Below are positions 56,617 through 64,000 of a stretch of 64,000 nucleotides of DNA, in pieces. Under the pieces are notes generated by a model, which ran no database searches, was not told the DNA's origin, and saw nothing but the letters and a program-made list of their open reading frames with translations. The position numbers were made by a program, and so were the translations under genes. Within the stretch, counting starts at the first letter, position 1. Every line of letters starts with the position of its first letter. Source of the stretch: Acephala macrosclerotiorum (taxonomy: Eukaryota > Ascomycota > Leotiomycetes > Helotiales > Mollisiaceae); the NCBI GenBank assembly GCA_014904845.1, contig MU119243.1:248001-312000 (forward strand), in the 5' to 3' direction.

Positions 56617-58360
56617 TCAGACATTCTTCTCACCAAACTCCCTCCTCTCCTCTTCCATACCCTCTGTAATACCACCAGCTTTGCCGCCATGCTCAACAAC
56701 TTCTTGAATCCTCTGATCCAACAGACTGTCACTAGGTTTCGTCTTCCATGGTTTTGGTCCGCCTTTTCAGAACATGAGCTCGATTTCTTCGAGGGTCTTG
56801 CCAGCGGTCTCGGGATAGGTGAAGAAGGCTTGGATAGAGGCTCCGAAGCAGAGGACTCCGAAGATGACGAAGAGCTTCCATGAAACGTTTTGGAACGCTG
56901 GTGGGATGAATAGACCGATTGCGAAGTTGAAGAGCCTGAACATCAAAATTAGCGATGGGAGGGGAAGTAAAGTTTCAGATAACGTACCAGTTTGCCACGG
57001 AAGCAAGTGCCATACCAATGGCTCTTGTCTCTAAGGGCCATACCTCAGCTGCATAGACCCAAGCGATTGGTGCGAGAGTGAGAGAGTATATCAAGACAAG
57101 AATGTAGCAGAATGCGATGACGGTGTATGCTGGCGAGCCTGTCACTTGAATCTGGACACTCAAATTTCCGTCCAATCCGCCCGGAATATGGGTACCGTAA
57201 GTTCCAAGCACGCCACCAACAACGAACATGCATACACCCATACCAACAGAACCATAGATCTGTGAACAGGTATGTCAGTCAAGTCCCAATTCTGTTTAGG
57301 CTGAGGTCACCTTACCAGCAGAGGTCGACAGCCAGTCTGTCAATGAAGAAGAAGGTCGCGGCCGTTCCAATAATGAAGATAGCATACTGGACTCCAGAGG
57401 ATACCAAGCCAACATTTCCAGTCAAGTTCGCCATCTCGAAGATATACACAACATAGTATGTCATCACGTTGGCACCAGAGAGTTGTTGCCATGCCTGAAC
57501 TGAGGTGCCAGCAAGTGTTCGTCTCCACATGCCGTTCTTGAAGAAACGTCTCCATCCCTTCTGGCCTTCTCTCTCGGCAGCCAGGATCGTAGTGATTTCC
57601 TCCCATTCAGCAACAACGAGTGGGTCGTTGATGTTACCCTTAGCCTGGGTATCTGCAAGGATCTGAATAGCCTCTTTCTCTCGCCCAACCTTTGCCAGCC
57701 ATCGAGGTGATCTTGGGAGGAATGGAATACCGATCATGAGTCCGACTGCTGGCACGAATTGAATGGCCCACGCTGTTCTAAACGATGCAGTCGGAGTAGT
57801 GGAGATGAACTTGCAGCCATATCCAACAAAATATATGATGAAGATCCCCCACTCAATCGCCCACTGCTGGATAACAATAATCGATCATCTAGAGTCCTTT
57901 TTGGCGATTTCGGCGAGATAGACAGGGACTTGGGAGGAGGTGATACCGACACAGATTCCATTGATGAAGCGACCACAAATCAGCATGGCGATGCCGTTGG
58001 TAGCGGTCTGAGAGCGGTGCCGAGGAGCCACCAGATACAGGCGAAGAATATGGCGTCTCGGCGTCCGATTTTGTTGGATACGGGACCGGCCATGATGGCT
58101 CCTATGACGGAACCGCCTGCCAGTGCTGCACCGATACCTCCTTGCGTGATGCCTTGACGGTTGTTGAAGTAGTCGATATATTGTTGGGTGCCAATAATTG
58201 CCGACATAGAGGAGATGTCGAAACCAAAGCTGTTTTTTGTTAGTATTTGCACTATTTCTGATTCGAAGAGAGGGGGGACGAACAGCATTCCTCCAACAGT
58301 CGCAATTGCTGCGAGGAAGTACACATTTGTGACCTTGGAGAAGTGGAAAAGGGCCTTCAT
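56617..58360 (-). pseudogene. MFS sugar transporter, quinate-permease type, decayed
   Basis: Family blocks are all visible on the minus strand: FGFDISSMSAIIGTQQYIDY (made by splicing a GTTCGT...CAG intron), GRRDAIFFACIWWLLG, NGICVGITSSQVPVYLAEIA, FLPRSPRWLA, LSGANVMTYYVVYI and PIAWVYAAEVWPLETRAIG. Four faults break it. There is a one-base deletion near 58005, just before the TNGIAML segment. A TGA near 57889 sits before SIIVIQQWAIEWG. Another one-base deletion lies near 57340, in the FFIDR-TG region. A TGA after EEIELMF precedes a conserved-looking tail (PKPWKTKP...) that ends at 56617. The single-base deletions could be assembly errors, but the two stops need independent explanation. Confidence 0.78.
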
Positions 58361-59831
58361 GATGGGCAAGACAAATCTAGAAAGTTGTCTTGAGGAGGGA
58401 AGAAATGGAAGAGTGTTGATATTGGCAAAGGATGCTACCCTTTATACGAGAGAAAGTTTCTCCATTTCCTGCTTCTCGTCTCCGCAACCCCAGGAAGAAA
58501 GGAAGAATACAAGCGTAGTTTCCATCCGACACTTACCCCATCCCCATATCAATGCCTGACTCTCATTTGCGCGCATATTTCGTTCTCGGTGATATTGTGC
58601 TGCTCTTACCATAAAAAGGTAGGAGGCTCGTTAGAGCGGATCCGCGGCTCCAGAATGTGGAGCCCCAACTGTCAAGAATCATGTGATTTAGTGCTGAGTC
58701 AGTGCTGCGGGGTTTTAAGAGATCTCTCTCTCTCTGAGAACCATCATCATCAATATCATCAATAACAACAACAATCATCAATATCATCAAATCTTGACAC
58801 CAACGCGGAAATAGAAGGGGTCATCGCTGCCACTTGCCAACGCCAAAACATGCTTCGTGATTGACTTCATCAGCGGCGTTAGAGTTGGGGAATTGGCAAC
58901 AGACCCGTCGCTGTGGATATGGTTCCTGCTCAGAAAAGTTCTAATAGGAGCGCATAGTCGGATCGGACCTGACAAGTGCGGGACTTTCGTGTCGAATTTC
59001 GCTCTGCTTCCTAGAAGATTGTTTGACGTTGAAGATCTTCAGCGGAAGGCATGCAAGTCGCTGCTTTGCTTATGTTCTTTTGCTGTAAATAAATGTACGC
59101 GTGTCTGGGGGATGGCTTGGCAGCTATTGTTATATGGTTGGGTGAGAGGGAGATTGTGAATATCCACTTGTTGCGGACTTGACGTGTAGTCGCACGAATC
59201 AGATTCAAAGTCATATCTCGCTTGTCACTTCTCACCTCTATTATCATGAGTAGTATTCACCACGGTGAGATTTGTAGATTCCCAGTCTGCACAACTGTAT
59301 TGAGTTGCTGTCCTCATAGGAGGATTGGTATCAATAATGCGGGACTATTTGACTCTGAAGTCAGTATGATTCTCTTCTGTATCTATAGTATGTACTGGCA
59401 AAAGTTTGAGAGCTTCTTTTGAGTTATTCGGACATCTTCTATTATTCTTTGCAGCCATGAATCGTAGGCACTGCTTCTAATGATGGGCTAGGTCGCGTGT
59501 TGCCCCTTTCTCCCCGCTTAATATATCAAACGTCAGGGCTCCTTGGAGTCTGTGACAATGTGTGCATTGATCATTGTGCAATTTGATTCCCTAGCTTTTT
59601 TCTTACATGCGGCACCAAGCTGAAGAAGACTTAAGCTCGGATCTCAAACAATTCTTTGTCTGATCGCAACCTATTGTTCCGTTCTAGCAGGTCAAGTTCG
59701 CAAGCATCATTCCCTGTGTTTCCTTTGTTGATTTTTGGTGCTGATATTTTTCATTGATTGTCCCTCCCCAACGATCTCGACCTGCTTTATAATACACATT
59801 GTAAGTCTATTGCAATTTTTTCTCTGCTACC
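58361..59831. other. intergenic, 1.5 kb, with ATC/AAC microsatellite
   Basis: A catcatcaat/aacaac simple repeat occupies about 58741-58790. No gene was recognised on either strand in the rest. Confidence 0.45.
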
Positions 59832-61241
59832 ATGGGGTTGCTTTCGACCCCCACGCAAATCTCGCCAATGAGTAGCACGCACTCACACGGAAGTTGCACT
59901 GTAGACGGGCTTACAGACATCAACGCTCCCGAGCATAACTCGCAAAATGAGAACAGAATGAGGAGGACCAATATCATTAAAGCGGGAAAGGACAAGATAT
60001 TCTTGCCTCTAACTGTACAAGAGCAAATTCGTCTCGACTGAGAAAATTAGAGAGCTACTGTTATAGAAAAGATGAGGAAAGAAGCGTTAGCTTCGAACCT
60101 TGATACGCCTGAAAACTAGCTTCTAAAAGATCCTTACGTCTTAAGAACTCCCAATTCTAAGGAGTCCAATGTGGGAACAAATTTAGTAATTAACCAAGCG
60201 ATGGCAACTCAATAGATATAGAAGGGTGGCTCTGTGAACGATCTTGGGCTGGATGCCTACCTCGAGCCTGTCTGCGATTACGCTAATGTATGGCATAGTT
60301 GTCGCTACGATGTCGACCATCCAAGCTCGTACTCCAAGCATCCGTTGTTCCTTTCCACCAACAGTTTGTTCTATGACGATCTCTTTCACCCAAACATGGA
60401 CCTCGATGATATCACACGCGCGCTGTTCGAAGGGCTTCTTGAGCCGGAACAATTTTGGTAACTTCGTTATCTTTTGATACCGATATGCATTCATCGACAG
60501 AATATAGGACATGCAGCTCTCCTCGCCATACCTCCGAAAGTCAAGACCATTGAATACTATTGTTCAGATGGAAATAGTGGCCTCGATGCATCACACAGAG
60601 GTTGTAAGTGCCCCGAGCGTGTGATCCGTTGGCTTGCGCACTTTCTCGGAGACAACCCAAATGAGCGCTTCCTTCCTCATGAATTGAAGCTTCGTACACC
60701 GACCGATCAAACACAACGTTTTGCAGGCAGTACCCGCCAACAGTGCGGACTATATGTTATAAGTCATGCCATGTGTCTAGCGTTTGGATACGGAACTAGT
60801 ATATACGAAAACAAAACAGATGATGAATCGAGCAGCTAGAATAGCAATCGACCTAATTGAAGCAGGATTCCATAGATACAGAGAAAATGACAGCAAGGGG
60901 AATTCACATTACTACCCTATACTCGACACCCCACCCGAGCATCCTGGCGATGGCAGCAAAGGATGGGCGGCCTTGAACAAGGCAATACTGGAGCTTTGTC
61001 CACCTAGAATGAGATATATGAATGCATCGTACGCCAATTGTCCAGGAATGAAGAATTGGGGAAACATTGTTCGAGGGATTGGGCTTTGTATCCGAAATGG
61101 TCGGACTTCCAGTCGCAGGGATTCGATACACTCCTGGATTATGTGTTGGAAATGGACGGGGCACGATGCACAGGCGCTTTCCGACCCGCGATCAACATAG
61201 CATGGAAAGGTCCGAATGTTGGAGCTGGTAATCTTTGTTGA
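59832..61241 (+). pseudogene. Ulp1-like (C48) cysteine protease, decayed
   Basis: One frame from the ATG at 59832 runs to about 60835 and is broken by TGA, TAG and TAA codons (after QEQIRLD, after DTPEN, after AMATQ and after EPEQFW). The catalytic core reads NIGHAALLAI (His), YYCSDGNSG (Asp) and STRQQCGLYVISHAMC (Gln and Cys). Downstream parts shift frame: NRAARIAIDLIEAGFHRY in another frame, then FQSQGFDTLLDYVLEMDGAR back in the first. Such genes belong to a C48 family that is multicopy in some ascomycetes and often tied to transposons. It is clearly non-functional. Confidence 0.7.
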
Positions 61242-62119
61242 TGTCAGTGAAGGTGTGAGAAGCGAGGTACAACATCAATTAAGGAAGCACACTAACTTCA
61301 CGGGGAAGCTTTACATAAAGATGTAACAATACGGCCATGTAGTGTTATGGAAAGAGCGTTGTTTGCAAGTGTCCGTGCTCCTTTTCGGGAGATTAATGCT
61401 CCCCTGTACTAATACATATGATTTCAAAGTGCCAGATGGATTGCAATCGCGGGCTTTTATGGAAGTAAAGTGCATGCAAGCCAGCTGTGGTCGTTCTTGC
61501 CCGAATTTGGCTTTGCGCTTGTTTCTTTGACAAGTGTTACTACTTCCAAGAAAGTCAGACTTTAATCTCATTCTCGCTGCTTCCGTTTTAGTCTCTAAAG
61601 GTGAGCAGCGGCCGCTTTTACCTGAGCTAAGGGTGAGCAAGCCTGAACTTAGCCTAAAATAGAGGCTTCAGGCGCAGGCGGGGTATCGTCGGCCTCGCAA
61701 CTGTCCTCGCCCAACTCATCAGATCAATAAAACAACTCCATGATATCTAGTCATCTATGAAAGACGTCCCTATCTTACTTCTCTAGCTGAGAACCGATCT
61801 TACTGTGCTGCAACGAATCCTCGAAGACATGTACGATTATCTGATCGGAGGGTCTTAACCAGACCACACGATTCTATTGAGTGGGGTGCCGGAGAATTGT
61901 ACCTTATACGTCAAAAATTTAAACAAGATTATATAGCTACTTCGGTCAAAGCTCGAAGATAGTTGGAGAGAGAAGTTTTGGAAATCGATTATAGGCCATT
62001 TTTGTCGAGAAGATCAAAGGCTACTTTGTGAACTAGAAGTAGACACTCCTCTCTCGAACCCACACTTCACTCGTTGACCTGTCTTCCAGGACTCTCTCCA
62101 TACCGTCTATCCAGCAGAT
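61242..62119. other. intergenic, 0.9 kb
   Basis: No supported feature; the right end is the methyltransferase promoter. Confidence 0.4.
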
Positions 62120-62905
62120 ATGGCAGCTACGGAGCAGCAGTATGATACCATTCAAGCTCCCTACGATTACGTCCGTGGAGCGTCCATCGCCTTGATCGAG
62201 CGTGAGAATGTGCGCGAAAAAGTAGCACCTTTTATCGAAAAAGCTCGACTTCTCGAGCTCGCTTGCGGATCAGGCTTTTACACCTACAGCTTCCTCGCAT
62301 GGGGAGCAAGCTCTGTACTTGGGGTAGACATCTCCTCCGTCATGATAGACGAAGCCCGGCGCTTAGGGAAAGAGGTATCATTCATACAAGCCGACTGTTC
62401 AACCCCAAAAGCCTATGACGGCGGGCCCTTTGACATCGTCTTCGCCGCGTGGCTCCTCAACTACGCCCCAGATCGCGCTGGTTTAGTCAGCATGTTTCGC
62501 AACATCGCCATAAATCTCAAGGACGGTGGACGTTTTGTTTCAATCACGGTTCCGCCTTCTTCGAATCCGATAGATTCTCTCAATGCCGAGGCAAATGCTC
62601 GTCCCATGCCCGCGGGATCGGGATATTTGATTTACAACCATATCAAGGACGTCGAGGATGGGATTTATTTCCGCGTGCATGGTGACACGCCTGTCGGAGA
62701 CCTGAACTTTGAATGCTACCATCTGAAGAAGGAATTATATGAGGAGGCGGCGAGAGAGGCGGGGCTAAAGGGCAAACTTGATTGGGGTGTTACGAAAGTT
62801 CCAGAGAGGTACTTGAAGGGGGAAGGACCGGGAGGTGCAAGTTTGGCTGAGTTGGAGACTTATAAGATTATCCCTAATTATGGAGTGCTAGTTGTCATGA
62901 AGTAG
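62120..62905 (+). CDS. class I SAM-dependent methyltransferase
   Basis: A single exon encodes 261 residues. Motif I (SAM binding) is LLELACGSGFYTYSF, motif II-like is VLGVDISSVMIDEARR, and the later strands are FIQADCS and FDIVFAAWLLNYAP. LKDGGRFVSITVPP is the conserved post-III block. It uses S-adenosylmethionine to methylate a small molecule; the acceptor cannot be told. The start MAATEQQYDTIQAPYDYVRG is typical of fungal members. The frame is intact, in contrast with both neighbours. Confidence 0.92.
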   Translation: MAATEQQYDTIQAPYDYVRGASIALIERENVREKVAPFIEKARLLELACGSGFYTYSFLAWGASSVLGVDISSVMIDEARRLGKEVSFIQADCSTPKAYDGGPFDIVFAAWLLNYAPDRAGLVSMFRNIAINLKDGGRFVSITVPPSSNPIDSLNAEANARPMPAGSGYLIYNHIKDVEDGIYFRVHGDTPVGDLNFECYHLKKELYEEAAREAGLKGKLDWGVTKVPERYLKGEGPGGASLAELETYKIIPNYGVLVVMK

Positions 62906-63128
62906 AGATCTACATGAGGTGGTTGAAGACATTTGCACAGATATCGGTGCTTTGCTCAAGCTCAGTTAATACACCAATAGAACAACACCAAGCCCCGCCT
63001 GCTAAATCTAATCTACGTGTAACATCTATCATGCAATCGTTGCGTGGTCCCGTTATCCTAACGCACGTATCATGTCTAGACTGAGCGACTTGATGCATCA
63101 TGCCTGTATTGAGTGACAGCAACTGTCT

Positions 63129-63930
63129 TCATAACCCGAGGTGTGGTTGTATCGGAATCAAGTTTTTCGTCTTCCCATCCAAATATCGTGCACCGAAATC
63201 TTCACTCCTGACCTCCAACCAAGCCCAGCACTTCGCCATCTCTCGAATTACCGGCACCTGCTTCGAGAGATTCAAAACTCTGGGCTGCCTACCTTCTGGA
63301 TCAAACAAGATAGCCTCCAGTCCAAAATTTAACGCACCCTAGATGTCCGCGTCCAAATCATCGCCAACCATAAAAGAATTCCCAACATCTGCATCTAAGA
63401 CCTCGAGTGCCACTCTGAACATTCGCGCGTCAGGTTTCACAGCCTCAACATCTTCCGATGTGAGCAAAACGTCAACCAAACTCAACAATCCGATCTTATC
63501 AGCCTTTTCGTACTGGTCCTTGTTCTGTCTATTAGCGATGATCGCGGTGCGGAATCCACGTCTCTTCAATCTATATAGAGTTTTGATACTGCTTGGTGTT
63601 GCTCTGCGATTTGCTCTGTAAGCTTCTTTATATTCTTGTTTAAAATGCTCGACCTCGTCGAGGCTTGGACTGAGCATGCCGAGTTCGCTAAAGAAGAGGC
63701 GAATTTTTTTGATGTCTTTTTCTTCGTAGGTGATTTCTCTCATTAGGTATTGGTCGTATGTGCTTTCGAGACACTGGTTATAGGTTGCGACAAGATAGTC
63801 TTCCGTGTGGGCTTGAAGGAGAGTATACTTGGCGCAAACGGCTTGTATTGCGGAGCGCAGCTCATGGGGGTGATCGGAGAGTGTGGTCTAGATCGAAGAG
63901 CACGGTAGCTTTTCGCGCAGAGCTCGCCAT
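63129..63930 (-). pseudogene. HAD-family hydrolase, decayed
   Basis: The start MASSARKATVLFDLDHTL carries the first HAD motif (DxD-T). A one-base deletion in this motif then shifts the frame; the body resumes as SDHPHELRSAIQAVCAKYTL in the next frame and continues through LKRRGFRTAIIANRQ (motif II region) and the lysine in EAVKPDARMF. SFMVGDDLDADI (motif IV) is followed at once by TAG, where glutamine is likely. The frame beyond stays open through GALNFGLEAILFDPEG to a TGA at 63129-63131. The TAG fits one C-to-T change. The deletion should be checked in reads. Confidence 0.72.
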
Positions 63931-64000
63931 GATTTTGCAAGGATGTTTAGGAAGAGATATAAACAGATGAGAGGTAATGTTTCATGGAAGGTACATTCCT

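Noticed and set aside
58741..58790. Simple ATC/AAC repeat as a CRISPR-like array
   Set aside because: Units are 3-10 bases without spacers; it is a microsatellite, and eukaryotic chromosomes lack CRISPR arrays.
60459..60520. Intron that would remove the TAA after EPEQFW in the C48 gene
   Set aside because: A GTAACT...GACAG intron is possible by sequence but leaves the wrong phase or creates a new stop.

Overview
The window is nuclear DNA of a filamentous ascomycete. Genes are short and spaced, most carry several GT-AG introns of about 45-100 bases, and the families are typical of Pezizomycotina: fungal BTB proteins, a TRI12-type MFS pump, a DUF3433 protein, C2H2-kinase proteins, PD-(D/E)XK-like proteins and C48 proteases linked to repeats. 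A Leotiomycete is my best guess from protein flavour only. No tRNA, rRNA or CRISPR array was recognised. Gene models were spliced by eye, and reading frames close across all introns for the genes called intact.

Layout. 0-8.3 kb: two BTB proteins (the first cut by the window edge), a histidine phosphatase, a small mitochondrial membrane protein and a seven-exon FAD monooxygenase. 8.5-11.6 kb: an extremely AT-rich block with no coding capacity, followed by a 157-base MITE. 12.6-25 kb: TRI12-type MFS pump, threonine aldolase (with a GC-AG intron), a decayed MYND-finger gene, lipoyl synthase with a MITE in its upstream region, a GH128-type glucanase, and a pepsin-like protein that has lost its second active-site motif. 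25-27.7 kb: a divergent arsenic-detoxification pair with a broken ACR3 efflux pump and an intact ACR2-like reductase. 28-35 kb: MCT-type MFS transporter, bZIP factor, an acyl-protein thioesterase that has lost its start codon and carries a stop, and a DUF3433 membrane protein.

36-52 kb is the most interesting part. A 284-residue gasdermin-like protein lies directly downstream of, and on the same strand as, a 905-residue protein that ends in a complete subtilisin (S8) domain. This resembles the fungal HET-Q1/HET-Q2 cell-death pair. Next comes a 3.58-kb Tc1/mariner-type transposon with perfect 40-base inverted repeats and two convergent genes, both killed by stop codons. It ends at the truncated 5' end of a large C2H2-finger plus protein-kinase gene. 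A PD-(D/E)XK-like gene follows.

52-64 kb: a four-helix membrane protein, a 0.7-kb AT-rich insertion with Mutator-like signs, a decayed quinate-type sugar transporter, a decayed C48 protease, an intact methyltransferase and a decayed HAD hydrolase.

Across the window seven ordinary genes and both transposon genes are disabled. Most premature stops can be derived from CAG, CAA, CGA or TGG by C-to-T or G-to-A change, as RIP mutation would produce. Four genes also carry single-base frameshifts, which could be real decay or assembly errors.
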